A stretch of DNA of 34,432 bases from Flavobacteriales bacterium (GTDB lineage Bacteria; Bacteroidota; Bacteroidia; Flavobacteriales; UBA7312), in NCBI GenBank assembly GCA_016779995.1, contig JADHMO010000014.1, positions 1 to 34,432 on the forward strand. The letters are read 5' to 3'. Below are positions 6,364 to 14,630 of the stretch, in pieces (position 1 is the stretch's first letter; every line of letters starts with the position of its first letter). The notes under the pieces were generated by a model, which saw nothing but the letters and a program-made list of their open reading frames with translations, was not told the origin of the DNA and made no database searches. The position numbers and the translations under genes are program-made.

Positions 6364-7242
6364 TATTTGAGCACTTTCGGTCTCTAAAGCTCTATCCATC
6401 TTTTTGAATAAACCTTGCAATACTTTTCCCGGACCAACTTCAGTTACAGATGTTAATCCATCTTTTTGCATTTGTTGCATGGTCTGAGTCCATTTGACAG
6501 AAGCTGTCAGTTGTTTTATCAAATTGCTTTTTATTTCTTCAGGATTAGTTTCCGCTTTAGCAGTAACATTTTGATAAATTGGGCAGTCACCTTTTTTGAA
6601 TGGTGTACTTTCAATAGCCGCTGCTAATTCAATTTGGGCGGGTTCCATAAGTGGAGAATGGAAAGCACCTCCAACAGGCAATTGTAACGCTCTTCTTGCA
6701 CCAGCGTCAGTTAATTTTTGACAAGCCTCTGCAATAGCTTCATTAGAACCAGAAATTACCAATTGACCAGGGCAGTTATAGTTGGCAGGAACAACCACTC
6801 CATTTATACTTTGGCATACCTCTTCTACGATTTTATCTTCAAGTCCTAAAATTGCTGCCATAGTAGAAGGGTTTTGCTCACAGGCTTTTTGCATAGCCAA
6901 GGCACGGTTATAGACTAATTTTAGCCCATCTTCAAAAGTCATGTAGTTGGCAGCAACAAGAGCAGAGAATTCGCCCAAAGAATGACCAGCAACCATATCG
7001 GCTTTGAATTGACTTCCTAATACTTTGGCAAGTATAACGGAGTGTAAAAAAATAGCTGGTTGGGTAACTTTAGTTTGGGTAAGATCTTCTTTTTCACCTT
7101 CAAACATTATGCGAGTAATGTCAAATCCTAAACTATCATTAGCTTGTTTAAAAAGACTTTTTGCTAGTTCAGAGTTATCAAATAAATCCTTACCCATTCC
7201 AGTAAATTGTGCCCCTTGTCCGGGGAAAACATATGCTTTCAT
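6358..7242 (-). CDS. fabD: Malonyl-CoA:ACP transacylase
   Basis: Moves malonyl groups from CoA to acyl carrier protein, supplying the extender unit for type II fatty acid synthesis in the cytoplasm. The 294-residue protein starts with FPGQGAQ (6-12), carries the nucleophilic Ser88 in GHSLGEFSAL, and has the partner His195 in GGAFHSPLM; VTEVGPGKVLQGLFKK closes the fold. It is full length for the family (about 290-310). It is third in a minus-strand cluster after the PTPS-like gene and folE, starting ten bases after the folE stop, so it is probably read from the promoter upstream of the PTPS-like gene. The rest of the fab set is not nearby. Confidence 0.96.
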   Translation of the reverse strand: MKAYVFPGQGAQFTGMGKDLFDNSELAKSLFKQANDSLGFDITRIMFEGEKEDLTQTKVTQPAIFLHSVILAKVLGSQFKADMVAGHSLGEFSALVAANYMTFEDGLKLVYNRALAMQKACEQNPSTMAAILGLEDKIVEEVCQSINGVVVPANYNCPGQLVISGSNEAIAEACQKLTDAGARRALQLPVGGAFHSPLMEPAQIELAAAIESTPFKKGDCPIYQNVTAKAETNPEEIKSNLIKQLTASVKWTQTMQQMQKDGLTSVTEVGPGKVLQGLFKKMDRALETESAQIL

Positions 7243-7252
7243 AATCGTGTTT

Positions 7253-7843
7253 TTAACGTATTAAATTCATAAACTCTAATCTTGTCTTTTCGCTTTCCAG
7301 AAAAGCACCAGAAAATGCCGATGTAGTAGTGAGTGAGCTTTGTTTTTCAACCCCTCTCATTTGCATACATAAATGACGTGCTTCCATTACTACGGCTACT
7401 CCTTTAGGTTTCAAAGTGTCTTGAATGCAATCTCTTATTTCGTTGGTCAATCGTTCTTGGACTTGTAGTCTTCTTGAGAAGGCATCCACGACTCTTGGCA
7501 ATTTACTTAGACCTACAATATTACCATCAGGAATGTAGGCTATATGAGCTTTCCCAAAAAAAGGAAGGAGGTGGTGTTCGCACAAGGAGTAAAATTCAAT
7601 TTCTTTAACAAGAACCATTTGGCTGTAATCTTCTGAAAACATAGCAGATTGTAATATTTCTGTTGCATTCATTTCGTATCCCTGAGTAAGAAATTGCATA
7701 GCTTTAGCTACTCTCTCAGGGGTTTTTATCAAGCCTTCTCTTGAGGGGTCTTCACCTATCAGTTCCAACACTTTAGAATAATGTTCTTTTAGCGATTCTA
7801 TGTTTTTACTATCGTATTGTTCTTCTTTTTTGTATGCTCCCAT
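7253..7843 (-). CDS. folE: GTP cyclohydrolase I
   Basis: Opens GTP to 7,8-dihydroneopterin triphosphate, the first step of folate and of other pterin or queuosine-type pathways. At 196 residues it is typical. The zinc site is Cys88 and His91 in [10 protein letters not shown] plus Cys159 in [41 protein letters not shown] and [12 protein letters not shown] are the conserved substrate and subunit-contact segments. It lies between a PTPS/QueD-family gene (stop three bases upstream) and fabD on the same strand. Since PTPS/QueD enzymes use the FolE product, the adjacency makes metabolic sense. Confidence 0.97.
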   Translation of the reverse strand: MGAYKKEEQYDSKNIESLKEHYSKVLELIGEDPSREGLIKTPERVAKAMQFLTQGYEMNATEILQSAMFSEDYSQMVLVKEIEFYSLCEHHLLPFFGKAHIAYIPDGNIVGLSKLPRVVDAFSRRLQVQERLTNEIRDCIQDTLKPKGVAVVMEARHLCMQMRGVEKQSSLTTTSAFSGAFLESEKTRLEFMNLIR

Positions 7844-7846
7844 TTC

Positions 7847-8260
7847 TTATTTTCCAAAATATTCAACGAAGTTATTTTCTGTTTCTTGAACCTTGATGCA
7901 ATGTAATGTAGCTCCTAACTGCATAATGTTTGCTTCTAATTCTTGCCAAATAGCTATAGCTAGAACTTCAGTAGATGCCATTTTATCTTTCATAAAATCG
8001 ACATCGAGATTAAGATTCTTGTGGTCTAACTTATCAATTACTTTTTCTTTAATGATTTTAGCTAAATCTTTTAAATTAACTACAAAACCAGTATCTGCAT
8101 TGACTTTTCCTTTGACCGTAACGAATAATTCGAAATTATGGCCGTGCCAGTTTTTGTTGGCACATTTCCCAAAAACTTCAATGTTTTTCTGCTCATTCCA
8201 ATTGTAGTTCCAGAGCATGTGAGCGGCGTTAAATCGTTCTCTTCGAGTAATGTAAATCAT
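7847..8260 (-). CDS. 6-pyruvoyl/6-carboxy-tetrahydropterin synthase family protein
   Basis: Acts on dihydroneopterin triphosphate, the product of the adjacent FolE, giving 6-carboxytetrahydropterin (QueD, for queuosine) or 6-pyruvoyltetrahydropterin (PTPS). I take the ATG at 8260 (137 residues) because MIYITRRERFNAAH is the family's normal N-terminus and lies just downstream of a TAnnTTTG box; the frame could extend to 8302, but that would run over the promoter. Zinc ligands are His14, His39 and His41; the catalytic Cys33 is followed by five residues and then HGHN. DTGFVVNLKDL, KLDHKNLN and Glu126 (KVQETENN) are conserved. Bacterial QueD proteins usually show C-x3-HGH, while animal PTPS show C-x5-HGHN as seen here, so the exact product is open. 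Confidence 0.88.
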   Translation of the reverse strand: MIYITRRERFNAAHMLWNYNWNEQKNIEVFGKCANKNWHGHNFELFVTVKGKVNADTGFVVNLKDLAKIIKEKVIDKLDHKNLNLDVDFMKDKMASTEVLAIAIWQELEANIMQLGATLHCIKVQETENNFVEYFGK

Positions 8261-8279
8261 ATTTTCCTTTTGAGCTCGG

Positions 8280-8287
8280 CAAATATA
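8280..8287 (-). promoter_or_regulatory. -7 promoter box for the pterin-folE-fabD cluster
   Basis: On the minus strand TATATTTG (8287-8280) is an exact TAnnTTTG match, placing the start of transcription near 8275 and leaving about 15 bases before the ATG at 8260. A TTTG at 8302-8299 is only 12 bases upstream, shorter than usual, so the -33 element is uncertain. Confidence 0.55.
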
Positions 8288-8311
8288 CGACCTTTTACAC
8301 AAAGGAATTGG

Positions 8312-8319
8312 TATCTTTG
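8312..8319 (+). promoter_or_regulatory. -7 promoter box for mqnB-mqnD, near-leaderless
   Basis: TATCTTTG (8312-8319) is an exact TAnnTTTG match only four bases before the mqnB ATG at 8324. Transcription would begin at or next to the start codon, so the mRNA would have almost no leader. It lies 25 bases from the divergent -7 box, so the two promoters interleave. Confidence 0.6.
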
Positions 8320-8323
8320 CACT

Positions 8324-8899
8324 ATGAATGTATTAGTTGTTACGGCTACAAAAGAAGAGCTTAGCATAGCTTTAGACAATCACCTTGTAAGTGGTGTTGG
8401 TATGGTTTCTACTGCTATTGCCGTAACTAATGCACTTAAATCTAAGCACTATGATTTGGTAATTAATGCAGGTGTAGCAGGTTCATTTAATAGGTCTCTA
8501 GAACTCGGAGATGTTGTTGAAGTCAATGAAGATTATTTATCGGAGTTAGGAGCTCAAGATGGCAATCGATTTCTAACACCTGAGGAAATGAATCTAGAAA
8601 TGAAAAATCGAGTGCAAATGCCCAAAAGAACACAATTAAAATCGGTGCGAGGCATTACTGTAAATACGGTGCATGGCGATGAGTTGTCCATTATGAAAAT
8701 TGTGCATAGACTCAATCCACAAGTGGAAAGTATGGAAGGAGCTGCTTGTATGTTGGCTTGTCAAGAAGCTAATGTGCCTTGTGTTCAAATTCGTTCCATT
8801 TCCAATTATGTAGAGAAAAGAAATAAGTCTAAATGGGATATGACTAAAGCCATAATTAACTTAAATAAAGAGCTACAAAATTTCATTTCCACACTATGA
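8324..8899 (+). CDS. mqnB: Futalosine hydrolase
   Basis: Removes the purine base from futalosine (or its 6-amino form) to give dehypoxanthinyl futalosine in the alternative menaquinone pathway. The product is a nucleoside phosphorylase-fold protein of 191 residues: VVTATKEEL at the N-terminus, GVGMVSTAIA, the base/ribose site VINAGVAGSF (47-55), ESMEGAACM (136-144) with the ribose-contacting Met-Glu pair, and RSISNYVE near the end. The track-length frame starts at 8138 inside the opposite gene; the ATG at 8324 gives the family N-terminus and sits just behind a promoter box. The ATGA overlap with mqnD separates it from the related MTA/SAH nucleosidases and supports the pathway call. It is a little shorter than many homologues. 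Confidence 0.88.
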   Translation: MNVLVVTATKEELSIALDNHLVSGVGMVSTAIAVTNALKSKHYDLVINAGVAGSFNRSLELGDVVEVNEDYLSELGAQDGNRFLTPEEMNLEMKNRVQMPKRTQLKSVRGITVNTVHGDELSIMKIVHRLNPQVESMEGAACMLACQEANVPCVQIRSISNYVEKRNKSKWDMTKAIINLNKELQNFISTL

Positions 8900-9708
8900 A
8901 GTTGACTTTAGCATATTCTCCTTGTCCTAATGATACCTTCATTTTTGATGCTATGGTTCATCATAAGGTGGATACTGAGGGTTTAGAATTTGAAGTTCAG
9001 TTACACGACGTTGAAGCCTTGAATGTGATGGCTTTTGATAATAAGGTAGATGTCACTAAACTATCTTACAACGCTTTTTTACACCTTTTTAAAAAGTACG
9101 CCCTACTCAGTTCTGGTTCTGCTTTGGGTGAAAAATGTGGTCCTCTACTGATTGCAAAACAAGATATGATTAAGTCATTTAATGCTCAATCCTTAGTGGC
9201 TATTCCTGGTAAATATACTACGGCCAATAGTTTATTTTCATTAGCATTTCCAAACAATACCAATACAAAAGAAATGTTGTTTTCAGAAATAGAAGATGCT
9301 GTATTGAAAGGTGAGGTTGATGCTGGCGTTATCATTCATGAAAATCGATTTACCTATCAAGAAAAGGGTTTAGAAAAGCTGATGGACTTAGGAGAATATT
9401 GGGAAGAACAAACACAATTACCCATACCTTTGGGTGGCATTGTAGTTTCAAAATCTTTAGATAGTTCTGTACAGAAAAAGATACAACGGGTGTTAAGACG
9501 TTCTATAGAGTTCGCTTTTAAGTTTCCACAAGAATCACACGACTATGTTAAACAACACGCTCAAGAGATGGATATTGACGTGATGAATAGTCATATTCAA
9601 TTGTATGTCAATGAGTATTCACTAGAGCTAGGGAATAAGGGTAGGGAGGCTGTATACTATTTATTCGATAGTAAGGGAATTTCTAAAAATGATTTAGAGA
9701 TTATCTAG
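8896..9708 (+). CDS. mqnD: 1,4-dihydroxy-6-naphthoate synthase
   Basis: Forms 1,4-dihydroxy-6-naphthoate from cyclic dehypoxanthinyl futalosine in the futalosine route to menaquinone, the respiratory quinone of these bacteria. The 270-residue protein has a periplasmic-binding-protein fold without a signal peptide. It begins LAYSPCPNDTFIFDAMVHHK (4-23), the family hallmark, then DVEALNVMAF, VTKLSYNAF, the LGEKCGPLL loop, VAIPGKYTTAN, DAGVIIHENRFTY (with the conserved His) and LGEYWEEQTQLPIPLGGIVV. It starts in a four-base ATGA overlap with the mqnB stop, so the two are translationally coupled. Other pathway genes (mqnA, mqnC, mqnE) are not in the window. Its end overlaps the convergent merR-type gene by four bases. 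Confidence 0.95.
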   Translation: MKLTLAYSPCPNDTFIFDAMVHHKVDTEGLEFEVQLHDVEALNVMAFDNKVDVTKLSYNAFLHLFKKYALLSSGSALGEKCGPLLIAKQDMIKSFNAQSLVAIPGKYTTANSLFSLAFPNNTNTKEMLFSEIEDAVLKGEVDAGVIIHENRFTYQEKGLEKLMDLGEYWEEQTQLPIPLGGIVVSKSLDSSVQKKIQRVLRRSIEFAFKFPQESHDYVKQHAQEMDIDVMNSHIQLYVNEYSLELGNKGREAVYYLFDSKGISKNDLEII

Positions 9709-10040
9709 AGTCCTTCTTTAAGCTCTACTAAGAAGCTTCTTATTTCTTTTAATCTTGATATAATTTCAAAATTATTTATAGTATCTTCTTTGTTTTCTTT
9801 GAGTTTGTTTTTCGCACCTTCTAGGGTAAATCCTCTCTCTTTGACAAGATGAAATATCAACTTCAGATTTTCAAAATCTGCTGCCGTAAACATTCTATTA
9901 CCTTTTTTATTTTTTTTAGGTTGAAGGATATCAAACTCCTTTTCCCAAAATCGAACTAGAGAAACGTTGACATTGAGTGTTTTTGACACTTCACCAATGG
10001 AGTAATATAATTTTTCTATTGGTTTATCTTTGTAAGGCAT
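9705..10040 (-). CDS. MerR-family transcriptional regulator
   Basis: A short (111-residue) DNA-binding protein. The MerR winged-helix begins at YYSIGEVSKTLNVNVSLVRFWE (12-33) and continues through the wing GNRMFTAADFENLKLIFHLVKERGFTLEGAKNKL. There is only a short helical tail, with no Cys cluster or ligand domain, so this is the small MerR type common in Bacteroidota, and its inducer is unknown. Its start shares one base (TAATG) with the stop of the M23 peptidase gene upstream, so it is made together with the peptidase. A palindrome in front of the peptidase gene could be its own operator. It runs four bases into the end of mqnD. Confidence 0.88.
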   Translation of the reverse strand: MPYKDKPIEKLYYSIGEVSKTLNVNVSLVRFWEKEFDILQPKKNKKGNRMFTAADFENLKLIFHLVKERGFTLEGAKNKLKENKEDTINNFEIISRLKEIRSFLVELKEGL

Positions 10041-11011
10041 TAGTCGAAAGATTGGTTTTCTTGCGAAGAAAGTTCTAGCATACGATCAAACTCTTCTGGT
10101 GATAAGTCGTTGTGGAAGTAATAAGCAGGATTAATTTTCTTACCGTCTTTATGGACCTCATAGTGAAGGTGAGGAGCAGTAGATTTTCCACTACTACCAA
10201 CATATCCTATGATATCACCTCTTTTTACTTTTTGCCCTTTTCTGACTGTATATTTTGTCATATGAGCATATAAAGATTCGTAGCCAAAGCCGTGATTTAT
10301 CACCACATGATTACCAAATCCTCTTCTACTTTTCTGGACCTTAGCAACTGTACCATTTCCTGTAGCGTAAATAGGGGTGCCTTTAGGTGCCGAAAAATCT
10401 ACACCATAGTGAAATTTAAGCTTCTTATAATAGGGGTCTATTCTCCTTCCATAACCAGAGGCTATTCGTTTTAACTCTTTGTTCTTGACGGGTTGAATAG
10501 CTGGTATAGAAGCCATCATTTCCGACTTTTTTAAAGCCATATCTATGACTTCATCAAAGGATTTAGATTGTATATAAAGTTGCTTAGATATTTGGTCAAT
10601 TTTCTTAGAAGTGGATATCAATAAATCGGAATTGTTATAGCCTTCTAAATCTTTGTAGCGATTGACACCACCAATACCAGCTTTACGTATGGAGTTAGGT
10701 ATGGGGTCTGCTTCGAAAATAACACGGTAGATATTATCGTCTCGGTCTTTAATATTTTCTAGTACTGCTGCAAGCTGTACCAAATTTTTATCCATTAATT
10801 CATATTCTAGTACTAATTTATCTAATTCCCTTTTTAGCATCTTTTCTTTTGGGCTGTCAAAGAAATTAAAAGCAGCAATAACCATAAGTAGTCCAAAAAA
10901 GCTACTAGCAGATAAAAAAACGAGGATATTTTTAAGTCTTGTTTTCCAAGTTTTTTCTATTCTCTTGAATGAAAGAGTTTTTTTATCGTAAAAATACTTT
11001 GCCTTTTTCAT
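10040..11011 (-). CDS. Membrane-anchored M23 peptidase (LytM/peptidoglycan endopeptidase)
   Basis: Probably cuts peptidoglycan cross-links in the periplasm. The 323-residue protein has a basic cytoplasmic N-terminus, one transmembrane helix (~28-50), a predicted coiled coil (~55-90), a linker and a C-terminal M23 domain (~185-298). The zinc ligands are His201 and Asp205 (FHYGVDFSAP) and His283 of HLHYE; His250 (YAHM) is the catalytic His. All are present, so it should be active rather than a degenerate EnvC/NlpD-like activator. The short tail after residue 300 is acidic. It leads a two-gene unit with the MerR regulator and has an exact -7 box 25 bases upstream. It is divergent from alaS. Confidence 0.93.
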   Translation of the reverse strand: MKKAKYFYDKKTLSFKRIEKTWKTRLKNILVFLSASSFFGLLMVIAAFNFFDSPKEKMLKRELDKLVLEYELMDKNLVQLAAVLENIKDRDDNIYRVIFEADPIPNSIRKAGIGGVNRYKDLEGYNNSDLLISTSKKIDQISKQLYIQSKSFDEVIDMALKKSEMMASIPAIQPVKNKELKRIASGYGRRIDPYYKKLKFHYGVDFSAPKGTPIYATGNGTVAKVQKSRRGFGNHVVINHGFGYESLYAHMTKYTVRKGQKVKRGDIIGYVGSSGKSTAPHLHYEVHKDGKKINPAYYFHNDLSPEEFDRMLELSSQENQSFD

Positions 11012-11035
11012 AAGGTATTTTGGCTAAATTTGCCA

Positions 11036-11066
11036 CAAAAGTAATTAATTCGCAGATAATATGCGA
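11036..11066 (-). promoter_or_regulatory. Promoter and possible MerR operator before the M23-merR unit
   Basis: On the minus strand TACTTTTG (11043-11036) matches TAnnTTTG exactly, giving a start near 11031 and a leader of about 20 bases. Just upstream an inverted repeat, TCGCA (11050-11054) and TGCGA (11062-11066) with seven bases between, fills the region where the -33 element should be. I see no TTG there. A palindrome between or over the core promoter elements is how MerR proteins bind, and a merR gene is second in this unit. Confidence 0.45.
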
Positions 11067-11118
11067 TTACTCGCTGGTTATTGTTAACAAGAGGGTGTGA
11101 ATTTGAAATAGAAAAATA

Positions 11119-13713
11119 ATGAAATCGAAAGTTATTCGTCAACAATTTTTAGACTTTTTTGAAGGTAAAAATCACCATACTGTTTCATCGGCTCCTATGG
11201 TAGTTAAAGATGATCCTACTCTTATGTTTACCAATGCTGGTATGAATCAATTTAAGGATTATTTTTTGGGCAATTCTAATCCGAAATATGCTAGGGTTTG
11301 CGATACTCAAAAATGTTTGAGAGTTTCTGGAAAGCATAATGATTTAGAAGAAGTCGGTTATGATACCTATCACCATACCATGTTTGAGATGCTTGGTAAT
11401 TGGTCTTTTGGAGATTACTTTAAAAAAGATGCTATCGAATGGGCATGGGAGTTGTTAACTGAAGTTTATAAGATTGATAAGGACAGACTTTATGTTTCTG
11501 TTTTTGAAGGAAGTAAGGAAGATAATCTTCAAAAAGATAATGAAGCTTTTGATATTTGGTCAACCCTCATAGATAGTAGTCGAATTATTGATGGCAACAA
11601 AAAAGATAATTTTTGGGAGATGGGTGATACAGGTCCTTGTGGTCCTTGCTCAGAAATACACATAGATATTCGTTCTGATGAAGAACGTAGTAAAGTAGAT
11701 GGCAAAACCTTAGTAAATGCTGATCATCCTCAAGTTATTGAGGTTTGGAATTTGGTCTTTATGCAATACAACCGCAAATCCGACGGTAGTTTAGAAAAAT
11801 TACCTCAAACGCATGTCGATACGGGTATGGGTTTCGAGCGTTTGTGTATGGTTTTACAAGGTGTGCAATCCAATTATGATACGGACATTTTTCAACCTTT
11901 GATTCAAAAGATAGCATCGCTTTCAAACAAAATATATGGTAAAGATGAAAAAGATGACATTGCTATGCGTGTTATTGCTGATCATCTCAGAGCGGTATCT
12001 TTTTCTATTGCCGATGGTCAATTGCCATCAAATACTGGTGCTGGTTACGTTATTAGACGAATTTTAAGACGTGCTGTACGTTATGCTTTTACCTTTTTAG
12101 ATGCTAAAGAACCATTCATGTATCAACTGGTTGAGGTCCTAGTTCAAAATATGGGCGGTCAGTTTGAGGAACTCAACTCTCAATTTGAGCTTATTCAAAA
12201 AGTCATTCAAGAAGAAGAAAATTCCTTTCTCAATACCTTAGATGTGGGAATCGCTAGATTTGAAAGTCTTCAAGTCAACAACGATGTTCTTTCTGGAAAA
12301 GATGCTTTTGAGTTATACGATACTTACGGATTTCCAATTGACCTTACTCAGTTACTAGCTCAGGAAAAAGGTTTTCAGGTCAATATTGATGAGTTCAATT
12401 CATTTTTAGAAGAACAGAAAAATCGATCACGTCAAGCTTCGTCTTTAGAAACTGAAGATTGGGTAGTAATTTACGAGGACGAAGTTGAGGAGTTTGTTGG
12501 TTACGACCTAACAGAATCTAAGGTTAAGATTGTAAGACACAGAAAGGTTAAGCAAAAGGGCGAAGAATTTTATCAATTGGTTTTTAATTTAACACCGTTT
12601 TATCCAGAGGGAGGCGGTCAGGTTGGTGATACTGGTACTCTTTCAAGTGACAATGAAACTATTGAGATTTTAGATACTAAAAAGGAAAATAACTTAATTG
12701 TTCATTTCTGTACTGAATTACCAAAGAATACTTCTGCAAAATTTGTTGCTAAAGTAGATATTGATAAAAGAAATAGAACAGCCAATAATCATACCGCAAC
12801 ACACCTTTTACATGAAACACTTAGAGAAGTTTTAGGAGATCATGTTAGTCAAAAAGGTTCTTTAGTTAATGCTGAATATTTGCGTTTTGATTTTTCGCAT
12901 TTCTCTAAAGTTTCATCTGAGGAAATAAAGCTTATTGAAGATAAGGTTAATCAAAAAATACGTCAGAATTTATTACTTGAAGAACACCGTAATTTGCCCA
13001 TTGAAAAAGCACAAGAAATGGGTGCTATGGCATTATTTGGTGAAAAGTATGGCGATGTAGTGCGTGTAATAAAGTTTGGCACATCGGCAGAATTATGTGG
13101 AGGTATTCACGTACCATCTACTAGTCATATAGGCTTGTTCAAAATAGTTTCTGAAAGCGCTGTAGCTTCTGGAATAAGAAGGGTAGAGGCAATTTCTTCT
13201 GAACAAGCCATGTCGTTCTATGAGGACAGACTAAGCATGATAAATGAGCTAGGAACTATGCTCAAAACACAGGACGTGATGAAGTCTGTTCGTCAGTTGA
13301 TAGAAGAAAATCAACAACTAAATAAAAAGGTTGCACAACTGAATACTGCAAAGGCTGGAGATTTAAAAACTGATTTGTTAAAAGAGTCCAAAGAGATTAA
13401 TGGTGTAGATTTTATTGCCAAATCGGTAGAGCTTGATGCTAAGACCATTAAAAACTTAGCTTTTGAGCTAACCAAGTCTAATGACAATCTTCTTTTAGTA
13501 TTAGCTTCACAAACTGATGGTAAAGTAACGCTTACTATTGCACTTTCTGAAAAGCTATCTCAAGCCAAAGGCTTGCATGCAGGTAATATGGTAAGAGAGT
13601 TAGCTCAAGAAATTAAAGGTGGTGGGGGTGGTCAAGCATTTTTTGCTACCGCAGGAGGTAAAGATGCTTCAGGAATTCCTACTGTCTTGCAAAAGGCTGA
13701 AGATTACCTTTAA
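11119..13713 (+). CDS. alaS: Alanine-tRNA ligase
   Basis: Charges tRNA-Ala and hydrolyses mischarged Ser- or Gly-tRNA-Ala. The 864 residues hold the full set of domains. The class II catalytic core has [14 protein letters not shown] (motif 1 region), [34 protein letters not shown] (motif 2), [16 protein letters not shown] and the motif 3 region [15 protein letters not shown]. The editing domain has His558 and His562 in HTATHLLH and Cys660 and His664 in CGGIH. A coiled coil around 720-750 is followed by the DHHA1-type C-terminal domain with [16 protein letters not shown]. Length agrees with bacterial AlaRS (about 875). The gene is on its own on this strand; its stop overlaps the convergent ppx gene by four bases. 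Confidence 0.98.
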   Translation: MKSKVIRQQFLDFFEGKNHHTVSSAPMVVKDDPTLMFTNAGMNQFKDYFLGNSNPKYARVCDTQKCLRVSGKHNDLEEVGYDTYHHTMFEMLGNWSFGDYFKKDAIEWAWELLTEVYKIDKDRLYVSVFEGSKEDNLQKDNEAFDIWSTLIDSSRIIDGNKKDNFWEMGDTGPCGPCSEIHIDIRSDEERSKVDGKTLVNADHPQVIEVWNLVFMQYNRKSDGSLEKLPQTHVDTGMGFERLCMVLQGVQSNYDTDIFQPLIQKIASLSNKIYGKDEKDDIAMRVIADHLRAVSFSIADGQLPSNTGAGYVIRRILRRAVRYAFTFLDAKEPFMYQLVEVLVQNMGGQFEELNSQFELIQKVIQEEENSFLNTLDVGIARFESLQVNNDVLSGKDAFELYDTYGFPIDLTQLLAQEKGFQVNIDEFNSFLEEQKNRSRQASSLETEDWVVIYEDEVEEFVGYDLTESKVKIVRHRKVKQKGEEFYQLVFNLTPFYPEGGGQVGDTGTLSSDNETIEILDTKKENNLIVHFCTELPKNTSAKFVAKVDIDKRNRTANNHTATHLLHETLREVLGDHVSQKGSLVNAEYLRFDFSHFSKVSSEEIKLIEDKVNQKIRQNLLLEEHRNLPIEKAQEMGAMALFGEKYGDVVRVIKFGTSAELCGGIHVPSTSHIGLFKIVSESAVASGIRRVEAISSEQAMSFYEDRLSMINELGTMLKTQDVMKSVRQLIEENQQLNKKVAQLNTAKAGDLKTDLLKESKEINGVDFIAKSVELDAKTIKNLAFELTKSNDNLLLVLASQTDGKVTLTIALSEKLSQAKGLHAGNMVRELAQEIKGGGGGQAFFATAGGKDASGIPTVLQKAEDYL

Positions 13714-14627
13714 AAATAGTAGTGCATAGCACCTTCTTTTAGGGCGTATTTTGAGCGTATTATGTCTTGAATATCAAATTCTCTCAATACAAAATTGATG
13801 AGTAAAACTGATAGAACTATCATATCAGCTCGCATAGTAACGATTCCTTTGGTATTTAGTCTTTCAGCAAGTGTACTTTGAATCAGAAAATCTTGAGCCC
13901 ACTTATAGTGTTCCAAATCGAGGTCACAAGATGATTTATTATTTTTCAATTCTAAATTATTGAATTTATATCCAATCATTTCTACTAAGGTATCAAATGA
14001 ACCCGATGAGCCAATCAATGTTTTGCATGGAAAGGCTTGGATATTCTCAATCAAATCTTTTAGCTCACTTTTCAAGTGATGCTCAATCGTTTGTATTTCT
14101 TCTTGAGTAATAGGATCTTTGGGTTTGAATAATTCTTTAAGTCTTGAAACCCCTAATTGATAACTTTTTTTCCATTGAACACCCTCTGCATTGGCAATTA
14201 TAAATTCAGTACTACCACCACCAATATCCATTATGAGCTTATAATCTAAGTCAAATTGTATTGTTTTTTTGACACCTTGATAAATCAGTTCTGCTTCTTT
14301 ATCTCCATCGATAACTTCTATTTTTAAAGCTAGTTTTTCAAAAACTTCGCTGACAAAATCACCACCATTTTTTGTGGAACGTATAGCAGACGTAGCAAAA
14401 GCTCTTACCTTATCCACCTTATGTTCTTTTATAGTAATTAGGTGGTCTTCTAAGGCTTTAATTCCTCTCTGGTAAGGAGCTTGAGCAATGATACCTTTAT
14501 CTATACCTCCTTCTCCTAATTTAACAGCAATTTTATTTTTAAAAATGGTTTTTTGACTTTCACCTGTTTTATCACAAATCAATAAATTAAATGTGTTTGT
14601 TCCTAAGTCAATGATAGCAATTCGCAT
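13710..14627 (-). CDS. Ppx/GppA-family exopolyphosphatase / pppGpp phosphohydrolase
   Basis: Releases phosphate from polyphosphate chains or converts pppGpp to ppGpp; the two activities cannot be separated by sequence alone. It is the short single-unit form (305 residues) with the ASKHA ATPase fold: phosphate-1 loop [10 protein letters not shown] (7-16), [11 protein letters not shown] (78-88), the catalytic-acid region GDKEAELIY (108-116), phosphate-2 loop DIGGGSTEF (134-142), [11 protein letters not shown] and GSSGSFDTL. It lacks the C-terminal HD-type half of the long E. coli enzymes. It is last in the minus-strand run that includes the ABC transporter (three bases after the permease stop) and ends four bases inside alaS. 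Confidence 0.92.
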   Translation of the reverse strand: MRIAIIDLGTNTFNLLICDKTGESQKTIFKNKIAVKLGEGGIDKGIIAQAPYQRGIKALEDHLITIKEHKVDKVRAFATSAIRSTKNGGDFVSEVFEKLALKIEVIDGDKEAELIYQGVKKTIQFDLDYKLIMDIGGGSTEFIIANAEGVQWKKSYQLGVSRLKELFKPKDPITQEEIQTIEHHLKSELKDLIENIQAFPCKTLIGSSGSFDTLVEMIGYKFNNLELKNNKSSCDLDLEHYKWAQDFLIQSTLAERLNTKGIVTMRADMIVLSVLLINFVLREFDIQDIIRSKYALKEGAMHYYF

Positions 14628-14630
14628 ATT

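Noticed and set aside
8138-8323. Extension of mqnB to 8138 and of the PTPS-like gene to 8302
   Set aside because: Both extensions run into each other and across exact promoter boxes; the internal ATGs at 8324 and 8260 give the normal family N-termini.
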